64,000 nucleotides of DNA, taken from positions 124,001 through 188,000 of the forward strand of contig CALYLW010001388.1 of the NCBI GenBank assembly GCA_944989445.1, read 5' to 3'. Positions 41,408 to 53,748 of this stretch are shown one piece after another. This stretch comes from Ampullaceana balthica (taxonomy: Eukaryota > Mollusca > Gastropoda > Lymnaeidae). The translations under genes and the position numbers were made by a program. Within the stretch, counting starts at the first letter, position 1; every line of letters begins with the position of its first letter. The notes beneath the pieces are model-generated. The model saw only the letters and a list, made by a program, of their open reading frames with translations. It did not search any database and was not told the origin of the DNA.

Positions 41408-42050
41408 GGTCCTGCCTACACGACTCGAGGGTTTGGGGGAGCGTCGTAAAACTGCCGACAGCCGAAAACACATCTTGTAAGTTTTAGTTTTAGAATCCTG
41501 GAAAGTGTAAAAATATGATTTTGAAATAGATTACGATAAAATATTCCAAATCAAAACGACACGGAGGATCCATATTTCAGGGTGAATTTATTTGAAAATG
41601 TACATTCCCCATATAATGGTTATAACTCTTATATATCTAACGGTAATGCCATTGTAGATATAATAATTATTAATAAACAAATCGGAGATGTAAACAAAGA
41701 AACGAATAGAAATGTATAATTACCTATGATAAAATTATCAGTAAATGTGTGGTGTTAAAAAAAAATATAAGAAATTTGAATTACGTTAGTATGTGTCATG
41801 TCAAAAAGACAAAGTTTATTAATGAAGATTACTAATGATAAAACTATCAGTAAATATGAAGTCATATCTACAAAGACTTACAGTTAGTAATGTAAAGTGT
41901 GTTTTTTTAAATTAAATTTTAAGTGAATCCTTTAATAAAACTACTAAAATATTTAGAAATTGTAAACGTGGAGAGCAGTTAGTTTTAATTTGATTCAGTG
42001 CATGATTGATATGAGAAAGGTAGTGTTGAATTGAATTATTAAATTAGTAT
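41408..42050. repeat. hAT-related flank, partial
   Basis: 41407-41640 resembles, in part, 25430-25640 of the hAT element ('aaaacgacacgga' and 'tcatatttcagg(g/c)') and, inverted, 49255-49345 ('tttgggggagcgtcgt'). The remainder to 42050 is AT-rich with nothing recognised. Confidence 0.45.
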
Positions 42051-42518
42051 CGAAGTCACGTGACGTGCCACTTGAATGACAATTTCTATTGTGATAGGCA
42101 TGACGTCATTATTAAAGTGGAGAACAAAACATTTATATTTCATATTGAAAATAGACTTGGTAGTTTACATAATTTTAAATATAAGAGATTCTACCAATTA
42201 TTTTCTGGCCTTGAATATAATATTGGTAAAATCAGAATATTTTAAAAACAAGGCAACATTTAAGTAATTTAAGTTTGTAACTGACTTTCCTATTGAAATA
42301 TACCGTACGTAATAACGGAGTTTATAATAGAGATATTACGATCCTTAAATTAAATTTGCAAGCTAATTTTATTTTAAGTAAGACTTCATATTAAATACAT
42401 CAGCACCGGTGCTTTGTGGTGCAGCTCTGACAGGTAATACAATGTATTCACGTCAATGTAACACAGTCATAAAATATTATTTTTTAAAATTAAATCCTTT
42501 ATATTAACTCGTGGTGTC

Positions 42519-42905
42519 TTTTTGAGCCCTTGCTTGCTAGCTTGCTTGTTTGTTTGTAAAAAAACTTTGGATCGATTTTAACCCCCTTACTCGTAAGCTA
42601 GCGAGGTAAAATTTTGCAGGCAGTTTTGTACCAATGATAAAAACGATGGATCAAAATTGCAGATCGATCGCATGTACTGTAATTAACTTATTGAATTTTT
42701 AGATTGTTTTATTTATCTCTATGTATCATGTTATTTTTTTTTAGATAGAGTGTCGCGGTGCGTATTATATTGAACGACCTTTTTTAATACTTTCCTGTTG
42801 CGCGATTCTATGCGTATCATATGGACTATAATTTTTAAAAATTTATTCCCGATCGGTGCGCATTATATTAAACATGTTTTACGAGACATAACTAAAATTT
42901 TGGAT
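42519..42905 (-). repeat. Dispersed repeat family B, copy 2
   Basis: It is the inverted counterpart of 4545-4925. Shared, in reverse: 'cagatcgatcgcatgtac', 'atttatctctatgtatcatg', 'gcggtgcgtattatattgaa' and 'aaacatgttttacgagacat'. A second 'ttagttatgtctcgta' block lies just beyond at about 42950. Confidence 0.65.
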
Positions 42906-43427
42906 TTTTGGATTGTCGTGCGCTGCATATTATAACGAACATTATTTTAGTTATGTCTCGTACATAAAGGATTTATAATCAAAAACTTGGTTAATTACGT
43001 TTTTTTTAAATTTACCAACTAAGTTTGTGCCTATCTGTATATTTATAAGGTTAAAACATTTGTTGATAAATTATATATAATCCCATTAATGATTTACATT
43101 TCTATTTAGTTTTACTCTTACATTAATTTATAAAATGTTACGTCATAAAGCTACAACGTGTTCATGTCTCTTTTAAACAAACGAAATGTTTAAGTGCCAC
43201 TCTAGGACAGTGGTTCCCAAAGTGGTCCATACGGACCCACAGGGGTTGCATGTATCATTCAGGGGGTTCGTTGAAAATTAAACTTCATTTAGGGGTCCTT
43301 GAATAGTGTCAGGGGGTCCGCGCAAGTTATAATAAAAATAGAAATGGTGATAAATTTGTACATGGTAGTTTACGTGGTAGTTTAAATAATTAGATAAAAA
43401 CACTGTAAAAGCTATAATACCATCTCT

Positions 43428-43935
43428 GTTGCAACAGACGGTGTTCCGGCAATGATAGTAAAATACCGAGACTATCTGGCATACTTAAAACAAGGTGTAC
43501 CGAGTCATTCCCAATGTATTTTTAGTATATTGAGACATTTATCGACCTCTTTTACTCACAAAAAATCTTAGTGAACGTTTGCATGGATTATGTCAGTTAG
43601 AACAGTTAATAAAATCAAGAGGAATGTGGCTGTCAATAAAGTAGGTCACGTTCCAGAGGGTTGGAGGGGGTGTAAGAAAGTGTGACAGTTTGTGACAGAG
43701 GGGAGAGGGGTCCGGTCATGTGTGACGTCACGTTGTTTTATATTAAATTTTAATTATTTTATTAATAAAAAACTAAAATTGTGTTCGAAAGTGGGACATA
43801 CTTTAAGGGGGGGGTCTGAGATTTGTGACAGGGAATGGGTTAAAATGGTCAAGAATAGCGTGACGTACTTTATGGACGGCCCCAATGGCCTTCAACGAGA
43901 GATTATTCGCTCAACTTTATTTGTAAAATGATGGA
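43428..43935 (+). pseudogene. hAT transposase fragment (MITE-split)
   Basis: Read across frameshifts, the + strand gives TDGVPAMI (the TDGAPAM block with a catalytic Asp), then KNLSERLHGLCQLEQLIKSR, the H..LVAKNLSERLH...INKIKS block of ZMYM/SCAND3-type hAT transposases. The MITE at 43628-43883 interrupts. Directly after it, FNERLFAQLY continues the usual ALNDRLFRQLC segment. Stop codons and frame changes occur on both sides, so it was decaying before or since the MITE arrived. No N-terminal or dimerisation parts are visible. Confidence 0.75.
43628..43883. mobile_element. MITE of the GGGGCCGTCCATAAAG family, in hAT transposase
   Basis: Ends GGCTGTCAATAAAGTAGGTC and GACGTACTTTATGGACGGCCCC flank about 256 bp that closely follow the copy at 2648 ('gtgtgacagtttgtgacag'). 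ATG flanks both sides and may be its 3-bp duplication. Confidence 0.75.
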
Positions 43936-43954
43936 GACTATATTAGTTTGTTAC

Positions 43955-44345
43955 GTCACACAATGAATTTTCCTAAAGTACAAAATGATATAATACGAAC
44001 TTTTAACCATTAAGTGAGACGAATTCCTAATGATAGGAACAAATAAAATGCTATCCACAGAGATAGGATTTGTGTTGTAAGATTTGGAAGTGACCGTGTA
44101 AAAATTTACACCTAAGTTAAATGTAAATTAATGTCAAAAAGATATAGTTTTTATTCAGTTAATTAAGTGTTTATAAACAAAAAATCGACATAAAGAGATT
44201 TCCGGTAAGGTATAATAATCAACTTTACTGATTTGAGATAAAATAAAAATACATTTTTTAGTAAATATTTGTAATGTATTTTTTAATTTAAACTTTAGAT
44301 AAATAATAACATATATTAAATATGAATCATTTTTCTTGATTTAAT
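43955..44345 (+). repeat. Dispersed repeat family D, copy 2
   Basis: Diverged direct counterpart of 37985-38395. Confidence 0.65.
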
Positions 44346-44887
44346 GGAGTTGGTGCAAAAAAAATATCGTTTTTTTAAAAATATATTATTTTAAATTAAA
44401 TTTTAAATACCATTCATTGAATTGATTAAATATACTTTGATACTATTTTAGGAACAATATAATATGAAACAATTGGTTCTTAACTCCCTACTTCACTTAA
44501 AAAATAAAAAAATTCACCTACTTCTAGAAAGACTAGAATGTTCATATGTATGCTAATTTTAAGGCATTTTAAAATATCATAACATGCCACTACTAAACAT
44601 CAAAGGAAAAGTTAATTTAAAGCACTTTTATAATATTTATTTTCGAAGACAGTAGTTATATTTGCCAAAATAATCGGATCCACAGACAAGAAGAGTGTAC
44701 TAAATATCTTCAGTTTTAATTTTCTACCCGTTTCGATTGGAGGTTACTATGATACATCATATGTGCGCGTGCGCAATCGAGTTGTTTGCGTGGGTTATTC
44801 CGTTCTTGCGACGACTGGTTGTTTTACATTTTTTCATTTGTAAACAAGATCTTGAACCGATATTTTTTATTTTAAATTATAGAATTA
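44346..44887. other. AT-rich spacer, nothing recognised
   Basis: No convincing frame, RNA gene or repeat. Confidence 0.55.
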
Positions 44888-45035
44888 GGGGCCGTCAATA
44901 AATGACGTCACGCGATTTTGGCCGATTTTTTACCCCCTCCCCCCTCTCGTCACGCGTCGTCACAAAAAAGTTAGACCCCCCTCTAAAAATACGCCACAAA
45001 GCTTTGCCCCCCGCCCCCAAAAAAAAACAAACAAC
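44888..45035 (+). mobile_element. MITE of the GGGGCCGTC family, left half
   Basis: It starts TTA-GGGGCCGTCAATAAATGACG (long subfamily). It runs through C-rich DNA with 'gtcacgcgtcgtcacaa' and 'acgccacaaagctttg', then stops at an A-run. No right end. Confidence 0.65.
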
Positions 45036-45344
45036 AACTTATTTTCTATATGAAAATAAGTATGTTTCAATTCACTTTTATTGTCATTTAAGCATTTATT
45101 ATTTATTTAGTGAATGTCTACATTGTAATATTGTAACCCGCGTTTTTTAAAACATTTAACCAGCCTTCAGAAAACGAACTGTGTTAACATCCTTAGATTA
45201 TATTTAATTTTAATACATACAATTAAACATTGACTATTAATCATCACGGTTAACGTCTTTGTTTAGAAAAAAAATTATTTAAAAATAATATTTTTAAAAT
45301 GTATTTTAAAAAAATCCCTCAATTGACTGACGGGCATCCCGTAA

Positions 45345-45550
45345 GAAAGAGGTCGGCGAATTACCTCATCTGGGGCAAAAAGGGAATTCTTGGGGGTAAT
45401 GCAGACTCATTTGGGACATAACATCCACTACAATCCACCAGATTTATTAAAATACGTCATGTGTACGTGTACGCTTGGAATATATGCCCATTATTGAACC
45501 GGTTCCTTCCAGAAAATGCATTTTTTGAAATTTGACAACTATGTTGATTT
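45345..45550 (+). repeat. hAT end fragment, related to 27640-27813
   Basis: 'ggtcggcgaattacctc' and 'cttgggggtaatgcag', followed by 'gtacgcttggaatatatgcc' and 'ggttccttccagaaaa', match the right end of the 25360-27813 hAT element in inverted orientation. Another copy lies at 51890-52190. Confidence 0.6.
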
Positions 45551-45769
45551 CTTACCTACGTACTATACGAAGACACCTAAATCCACCCTACTTTCATTTA
45601 TATTGACACGAGTGACAATAGGCCTAATCTTAATCCACATGACTTGACTGTATCAAGTATCCTTTCCGTAATATTTAAAACGAGAGCAATGCCCGTGCGA
45701 TGCTACCGGGTAGGCACAATGAAAATAACTTTATTTGGATTTGAGTTTCACATTCCCCTTAATAATGAG

Positions 45770-47400
45770 TGTAAACGTATCAGGAAATTAGGGTAGTGAT
45801 AAATCAAACCCCTTCTTTATAAAAATCACGATATGTGTGTCTAGAAAATAGAAAGTATGATGCATTTAAATATTACCCATCAATGTTGGTATTTCTGCTT
45901 TAATAACGCACGCTTTTCTCGATATACTTTACCAGAATAACAAAGGTCCTTAACAGTTACAAAAATCTAATGGGCAAGGCTAAATTTCTTTTTCCATAAA
46001 TCAAAAAATTAAAACAATATCTTTGATTCCTTTGGTTCTAGGGAAAAGCTCTTAAAATCACCCACTCCATTTTGTAAGCTAAGTATGAAATTAGTTCAAG
46101 ACGAATAGGATATTTTTTTAGCATAGTAACAAAGCAATAAATTGGCAGATACTTGTTTCACTTAAATAACGGATTAATTTTCTTTGTATTTATATTCAAG
46201 TATTTTTTCATTGTAGCTTTTTTAGCTTATAAAATGACATATAAGTTAGGGTTTAATATATAACATATATTATGTAGGAATTTGATTTTAAAACATAATA
46301 GTTTTTAAAAAATCAGTCTGTAGACAAAACTTTATCCTCGTTGTATAATATTGCTCAAATGAAATCAAGTTGTTCTGTCACAATATCAGTTGCTGTTAGT
46401 GTATTTTTTGCCAGAACAAGGGTTGGCACAATTAAAAAATAACTTTATTTTGTTTTGGGTCTCACATTTCCCTTAAAATTGAATGTAAATGCATCATGAA
46501 ATTAGGGTAGTGATAAATCAAACCACGTCTTATAAAATTCACGATATGTGTGTCGAGAAAATAGAAAGTATGATGAATTTAAATATTAACCATCAATTTT
46601 GGTATGTCTGCTTTAATAACGCATGCTTTTCTCTATATAATATACTCCTACAGAATATGAAAGGTACTTAAGAGTTATAAAAATCTAATCGGCTAGGCTC
46701 AATTTATTTTCACATGAATAAAAAAAAATTAAAAATATAATTCCATATGATTCCTTTGGTTCTAGGAAAATGCTCTGAAAAACACAAATTCCATTGTATA
46801 GTTTAAGCATGAAATTAGTTTAAGACGAATTGGTTACTATTTGAGTCAGATAATATTTATTTGAATATGTATGCTTAGTGGAGGGTGGAAATATGGTTTA
46901 CGGGTGTATGGTTCTTATTTTCTTTTCACACGAATATTAACATAACAACAAGGTAATTCCTAGAGATTGATTTTCTAATAAATTGCGTCATTTTGAAAGG
47001 ACTTTCCACTCTTTTCTTCTAGTATTAACAAAGCAATAAGTTGGCAGATACTTGTTGCACTAAGATAAAGGATTACTTTTCGTTGTATTTGTATTTAAGC
47101 CTTTTTTCGTTGTAGCATTTTTTAGCTTATAAAATGACATATTTGGCAATGGTCTTAATATATAACATATATTTGTAGGCATTTGATATTAAATCAGAAT
47201 AATTTAAAAAGAATTTTTTCAAGAAAGTGTATACAGCTTAATAGAAAACTGCCATTTAGTAAACAACATGATCTGCCTTTGAAATCAGTCTTTATACAAA
47301 AATTTATCCTCGTTGCATAATATTGCTCAAATAAAATCAAGCTGTTATGTCTAAATATCAATTTGTTAGTGTATTTTTTCGCTTGAGCACGCACTTTCTA
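45770..47400. repeat. Diverged tandem duplication, about 716-bp unit x2
   Basis: 'gaaattagggtagtgataaa' occurs at 45785 and 46499. 'gatatgtgtgtc(t/g)agaaaatag', 'ttggcagatacttgtt' and 'tatcctcgttg(t/c)ataatattg' also recur in order. The second copy is longer because of insertions near 46850-47000. Just left, at 45675-45715, 'gcccgtgcgatgctaccggg' resembles an inverted Helitron 3' hairpin. Confidence 0.6.
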
Positions 47401-48138
47401 AAGCTAGAACCTATATATGAGTCGTAATACCCGCGATATGTCTTTACACTAAATATATTTATACCTTAAAGAACCGTACAGTTTATACCTGAAGTGTGTG
47501 CCACGCAACTCATTGTTCTAGAAATGTAACTATTTTTTTTAATGAATGTTTTAGTTTTGTAAGCTCTTAAATACCTTTCTTAGCAATGATTTTTTATGGG
47601 AAAAGCATATTATTTATGCGAATTTTGATGCTTAAGTAAGGTGTGCATGAGTTTTATTTGTTTTAAAGAAACATTTTGAATCGCAAGGTCTGGGCTTAAA
47701 ATTTACCCTGCTGATTTAGTTTAATCTATGCAAAAAGTATAAAAACAGTTGCTAAGCTATAGCGTTTATGTCATCCAGGGTTGGGCGATATTATTGACTC
47801 TTACCCCACCAATAAATGGTACATTTCAAAAGGTCATAAAGTTGTACTCAATATAAAAATAGCTGTTCCACTTATTAACTACACTCATTGGTCCGTGCAT
47901 ATAACTCCTGTATATAATCCATTTTCGTCTATAACAGTACCGATTTTTTTTTCATTCCTTCTATTTCCTTGGGGCAGTTTATGGAGCAATCGTTCCAGAA
48001 AAAAAAATCGTGTAAACTATTTAAGCACCAAAGGAAAATAAATATCCCACCTAAGAATCATTGATAAATATAACTTACCTAGGATGTATGACTTAATTTA
48101 TGCAAAAAGAATATTAACAGTGGCTAAGTTATAGTGTT
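47401..48138. other. AT-rich spacer, nothing recognised
   Basis: An 86-residue + frame at 47781-48041 has no recognisable family and sits in AT-rich DNA. I do not call it a gene. Confidence 0.45.
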
Positions 48139-48957
48139 TGGTATCTGGTTTCACTCGTGTGCTTTCTTTCTCTAATGCATTGAATACATTGTTAGTATTT
48201 GATTAGTATTTGATTATTTAGTAATAACTTGTAAAATGTCAAATACATTAAGTATTTAAATTAAACATATAAAAGAAATAAAGAAAAGTGGTAAAATTAT
48301 ACTGTGTATTTGATAATAAAGAAAATAATAGAAGAATAATAGTATATAAATATTGTTAAAATATTGCGCTAAAAAAACAATGACTATGGTTTGTAAACAA
48401 AAATGTTAGGTAGATTAACGTTGAACATAAATGTAGACATCTGGAGAAAGACCAAAGCAAATAATTTTTTCGAACGGCTGAATAAAATACATCTCGAAAA
48501 TACATAAAGGAAACAGTGTAAAGATGTAATTTGCAAACAATATTAATTCTGTAATTTTTTACAAAAAAATTATACGTATTCTTGTTAGAGGCGCAACATT
48601 ATCAGACATAAAAATAAACCGTTTCATTACATTTAGCTCACAATATAAACACACACACACACTCACTTTATTCATACACTTATACACACAAACAGATAGT
48701 ACCATTAAAAAAATCACATTTCATTGAAATGACCGCGGCTCTTTTTACTTTGTTTCCATTTTACACATTTATATGAGCTCGAACTATGACGTAAAAGTCA
48801 CAATATTTTATGACGTGAAATTCCGTCTTGTTAATCTCGACACCAAAACTTTTATTATTTTACGTCTTCAATAATTTATTTTATTTTCGGGAGTTACCCC
48901 GCATAGCGAGCACCCACACGGCTTCGGACGCGCTTAGGCGCAATATATATAGGGATT
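48139..48957 (-). repeat. Dispersed repeat family C, copy 2 (Helitron-like 5' end)
   Basis: It shares several blocks with 32157-32680. Its right edge, on the - strand, is TCCCTATATATATTGCGCC preceded by A, then CTAAGCGCGTCCGAAGCC and GCGGGGTAACTCCCG. That is consistent with a Helitron 5' terminus reading leftward. Confidence 0.5.
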
Positions 48958-49519
48958 AATGCCTTAAAAACTGAGCGAAGAAGAACAGTTGTTTTGTGCT
49001 CCTCTCGAATTGCGATGTCAAGAATTTGATGCATTCAATAAAGTTAATGAATACTTGACTAATTTTAAATGGGCTCATTTATAATTATATCTAGAATGGC
49101 CAGGGGTGTTTGACAACAAACCAATTGAACAATTATATCAAACAAAATCGTTTATAAATTCTATCAAATAGATTCCCTGCCCACCCCCCTTTTAAAAAAA
49201 TGATATTCCGTGCCGTTTTGACTTAAAATATCTACACATAATCCTATTCAGATCATTTTTAGACACTTGTCATGCTTGTAAAACTCACCAGGAGCATTTT
49301 CGGTGGGGGGGGGGCTAACGACGCTCCCCCAAATCCCCGAGTCATGTGAGCAGGACCACGAGTCTGAGGAAAGGGGGGGGGGCGTAACGCACACATAAAC
49401 TTGTATATTTTGGGGCAACGGAAAAAAGTCGCCTGCCATGAGAGAACCAAGCGGAGCTGCGGTTACATCACAAATCCTTTGATATCAACATCAAACGAAG
49501 CAGGGTAACAATTTCATAC

Positions 49520-49633
49520 GCTATCTTGGGGGTTCTCAAACTTAAGGATTATAATTAAATTTAATTTCCGTGCCTTGATAGCTACGCCAACCAGCGTCTG
49601 ATGGCCCACCGACCGGCACATTGAGAAGCACTG
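49520..49633. mobile_element. Short hAT-type MITE
   Basis: 'gggggttctcaaacttaag' on the left and 'ggcccaccgaccggcacatt' with 'gagaagcactg' on the right are typical hAT ends (CAGTGCTTCTCAA / TTGAGAAGCACTG). About 114 bp. The left TIR is diverged. Confidence 0.5.
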
Positions 49634-49664
49634 ATTTAAAAAAGAAAAAAAGTCATTAAATAAA

Positions 49665-49822
49665 TTTTAATCGACCAAATATTTCAGTGGAAGTTTTATT
49701 TAAACTTACCCTTTTGATGTGACATCACATTTCTTCTACCCCCCTCCCTCCCCCTCGTCACGCATCGTCACAAAAGTGTGACCCACCCCTCTAGGTGCTT
49801 GGCGTCATTTATGGACGGCCCT
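49665..49822 (-). mobile_element. MITE of the GGGGCCGTCCAT family, right half
   Basis: 'ttgatgtgacatcacatttc', C-rich runs and the end GGCGTCATTTATGGACGGCCC match the long subfamily at 8239 in reverse. The left terminus is absent. Confidence 0.65.
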
Positions 49823-50392
49823 TTACACTGTTTTCGATTTGATAAAAGAGATATATTAATAACTGAAAGAAATTCAACCACGACGCATCCAAGAAAACAT
49901 CTCTGTTCAAGTCAAGGCGTCAAGGTAATCCCTACGCCTACTGACCTACTGAACTACAGCATAACATTGACATTGTATTTGTCGCGATATTTATAGATTT
50001 TTTCTGTTTCTTATTCTTAAAGGTGCTTCTCATTATCAAATTTACATCAAATAACTATCAAACTATACTTTTGATACAACTTTAAAATTGTGTATTATTT
50101 CGCTGTCTCGATATCACGTGAACACGCACTAAAAACAAAGTTCAATGTTTTTTGATGAAGGCAATGATTAAATTTACAATGACGTCATTGAATTTTAAAA
50201 ATTAATTTTTTAAATTATTTTATTTTATTGTTTTATATCAAACTTCCATTTTTTAATAAATAACATTACATTACAGTGAAAAATCAAATTGCTTAAGATT
50301 ATCAGGTAAAGTATTAGTAATAGTTGATCGATGTGAAACAAAGATCTGTAGATCCGAATAAAAAAAAAGTATTTGTTTTGTGCCTGTACTGT

Positions 50393-51870
50393 AGTGTAAT
50401 ACCATAATGACACTTACACTGTAGTGTGAATACCATAATGACACTTACACTGTAGTGTGAATACCATAATGATACTTACACTGTAGTGTGAATACCATCA
50501 TGATACTTACACTGTAGTGTGAATACCATAATGGCACTTACACTCTAGTGTGAATACCATTATGATACTTACACTGTAGTGTGAATAACATAATGATACT
50601 TACACTGTAGTGTGAATACCATAATGATACTTACACTGTAGTTTGAATACCATAATGATACTTACACTGTAGTGTGAAGACCATAATGACACTTACACAG
50701 TAGTGTGAATACCATAATAATACTTACACTGTAGTGTGAATACCATAATGATACTTACACTGTAGTGTGAATACCATAATGATACTTACACTGTAGTGTG
50801 AATACCATAATGACACTTACACTGTAGTGTGAATACCATAATGACGCTTACACTGTAGTGTGAATACCATAATGACACTTACACTTTAGTGTGAATACCA
50901 TAATGACACTTACACTGTAGAGTGAATACCATATTGATACTTACAGTGTAGTTTGAATACCATAATGATACTTACACTGTAGTTTGAATACCATAATGAT
51001 ACTTACACTGTAGGGTGAAGACCATAATGACACTTACACTGTAGTGTGAATACCATAATGATAATTACACTGTAGTGTGAATACCATAATGACACTTACA
51101 CTGTACTGTGAATACCATAATAATACTTACACTGTAGTGTGAATACCATAATGATACTTACACTGTAGTGTGAATACCATAATGACACTTACACTGTAGT
51201 GTGAATACCATAATGATACTTACACTGTAGTGTGAATACCATAATGATACTTACACTGTAGTGTGAATACCATAATGATACTTACACTGTAGTGTGAATA
51301 CCATAATGATACTTACACTGTAGTGTGAATACCATAATGATACTTACACTGTAGTGTGAATACCATAATGATACTTACACTGTAGTGTGAATACCATAAT
51401 GATACTTACACTGTAGTGTGAATACCATAATGATACTTACACTGTAGTGTGAATACCATAATGATACTTACACTGTAGTGTGAATACCATAATGATACTT
51501 ACACTCTAGTGTGAATACCATAATGATACTTACTTACACTGTAGTGTGAATACCATAATGACACTTACACTGTAGTGTGAATACCATAATGATACTTACA
51601 CTGTAGTGTGAATACCATAATGATACTTACACTGTAGTGTGAATACCATAATGATACTTACACTGTAGTGTGAATACCATAATGATACTTACACTGTAGT
51701 GTGAATACCATAATGATACTTACACTCTAGTGTGAATACCATAATGATACTTACTTACACTGTAGTGTGAATACCATAATGACACTTACACTGTAGTGTG
51801 AATACCATAATGATACTTACACTGTAGTGTGAATACCATAATGATACTTACACTTACACTTACACTATTA
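50393..51870. repeat. Minisatellite, 31-bp unit, about 47 copies
   Basis: 'actgtagtgtgaataccata' followed by 'atgatacttac' recurs for 1.5 kb. A nearly identical seven- to ten-unit block ending in a 'cttacttacact' variant is repeated (near 51535 and 51751), so whole blocks were duplicated recently. Each unit holds the palindrome-like ACACTgtAGTGT. Confidence 0.97.
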
Positions 51871-51889
51871 CTTTGAAAGACGTTATACC

Positions 51890-52190
51890 AGGGATCGTTG
51901 TACAGGGATAAATTACCCCATTTCGGGTAAAGAGGGAATTTTTGGGGGTATTTCAGACTCATTGGGGACATATATAATCCCCTAGATATATTAAAAACTG
52001 TCATGTGTATGAGTACACTTGGAATAGAAGCCCTTTATTCAACAGGTTCCTTCCAGAAAACTGATTTTAAAATTCGTTATCTATGAACATTTCTTATCTA
52101 CGTACTATACAAAGACACCAAATTCCTCTCCAATTTCATTTGTACTGACATGAATGACAATAATCTTAATCCACATGACTAAACTGTATC
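51890..52190 (+). repeat. hAT end fragment, third copy
   Basis: 'ataaattaccccatttcggg', 'tttttgggggtatttcagac', 'cttggaatagaagcc' and 'caggttccttccagaaaac' parallel 45345-45550 and, inverted, 27640-27813. Confidence 0.55.
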
Positions 52191-52220
52191 TAATATCTTC
52201 TCTATGTGGCATTTAAAATT

Positions 52221-52570
52221 AATGCCTTAAAACTGAGCAAGGCGACTTTAATACTATATTATTTAATTAAAGGTGCTAAATAAGTGGTACTTTCTTTGAA
52301 TACAAAGGTTTTCCGTTTGAAACAAAGAGGATATGTTGTTTTGTGCTCCTATCGAATGCGAGGAATTGCGATGTCAAATAATTGATTGTCTGTTGATGGA
52401 GCCCCAGCGATGTTGGGTCGTGTATCTGGTTTTTTGGCTTTTTAAAGAGAGAAGAATCCAACATTGAAATTAATAAATGGAATGTTTATATTAACAATGG
52501 TGTAACTTTTTTTTTCTCTTGTGATCATGGCAACGTACGTCAGTTCATGTAACCAAACAACGTCCAAGGT
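52221..52570. other. Spacer upstream of Harbinger relic
   Basis: 52221-52390 shares 'attaatgccttaaaa', 'gttgttttgtgctcct' and 'gaattgcgatgtcaa' with 48956-49030. The remainder may be the 5' region of the Harbinger element. Its ends are not visible. Confidence 0.4.
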
Positions 52571-52573
52571 AAG

Positions 52574-52999
52574 ATGGCGAACGATGACATTTTCTTTAAT
52601 GATGATCAAATGGAAGATGATGATGAGCAGGCAGAAAGTGAATTGATAAATACTTCTCTCACTCTTATATCAGTTTTAACTACGGCTCATGTTATCACAG
52701 TTAAAAATGTAAATTGCAAACAGAAGAGGAAAAAGAAAATATGGAGTCGACCATCTCTTCTAGAGAGAGATTTATTAGTAGTAGGTGCCGGCTACACATA
52801 TGGGAGAAATTTGAGTTTGAGAAAATTGGAGACTAAAAACTTCAAAAAATTGTTTAAAATGACCGAGGAAACGTTCCATGAAATTTGAAATCGTGTCACC
52901 CCTCCGCCCAACCCCCTTATATAAATATTGATACGAAGTTGAGACAAGCAATTTCACCTGAATTAAGGCTTGTTGTGACTCTTCGATATCTTTTATACG
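52574..52999 (+). pseudogene. PIF/Harbinger (HARBI1-like) transposase N-terminal relic
   Basis: The frame from ATG 52574 gives an acidic start, then KKKIWSRPSLLERDLLVVG and LETKNFKKLFKMTEETFHEI, followed by TGA where a Leu codon would fit (HEILNRVTP). After a frameshift, DTKLRQAISPELRLVVTLRY and LLYG follow, then GGTAAG, a good splice donor. The RxW(V/S)RP, FRxxxRM(S/T)xxTFxEI and (K/R)xIxPExRLxxTLRxLxxG order is that of HARBI1-like proteins, here before the DDE core. The rest of the gene is absent: the DNA runs into the hAT element 208 bp later. The sequence is broken by at least two stops and one frameshift. It could belong to an autonomous partner of the TTA-flanked MITEs, but no ends are visible to test that. 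Confidence 0.7.
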
Positions 53000-53748
53000 G
53001 TAAGAAAAACTTATTTATATGTGTATAACTTAGTACTATACACAATGTCCCCTCTAAGGTCCGTTGGTGGAGTGCTAAATAAACTGCTTTGTGAGGTCGG
53101 CAAGATGGTGGCGGAGGAAGAGACAATTTGAGTGGTAAAAGAAAATTATAATAAAAAAGAAAGAAAAAAAAACGTGACTATGTACTGAAAATTGTAACTG
53201 TACAATGCAGTGGCGTAGCTAGACCTTTTGCCGCCCGAGGCGGTCTCCAATTTGCCGCCCTTTCTAAGTACAAAGTATCATGGTTTTTATAAATTAATAA
53301 ACATAAATAAATAATTGTAATTGAAACAAAGTAAATGTGGCGAACATTTCTACCATTGAATGCCATATTTAAGTTAGTGGCAATACAGGAGGCCAAATAA
53401 GATGTTAAACCTATAATTACATATCTTTATAAAAATATGAGGTACTTATTTTTTAAAGTTACAAGAAAGTTACTGAGGTTGCGGGTTCACACACACACAC
53501 ATGAGACAAACGTATTCCAAATTTACACCAAAAAATTAAATTACCAATTAGTAATTTTCTATTGATAAACAAATGATTTAATTATATTTTTACAAACAAA
53601 TTGTGTACATTAGTATGTAAACATATTATTTATACATTTATTTCCCTAACTTTCATAGTAGAAAAATCGTGTATTATGCTATCAAAATTTAAATAATTTG
53701 TTATAATTTATTCTATGGACAATATTGCAAGATTTTGTAGTCTTAAAT

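Larger units (their letters stand above)
43208..43940 (+). mobile_element. hAT relic, right end lost, interrupted by a MITE
   Basis: The left end CAGTGGTTCCCAAAGTGGTCC is of the common animal hAT type. GGGGGT runs follow, and then transposase relics on + at 43428-43620 and 43888-43935, on either side of a MITE. No complementary right end is visible. Confidence 0.7.

Noticed and set aside
52775..52957. - frame over the Harbinger relic
   Set aside because: Antisense shadow; the + frame carries the recognisable motifs.
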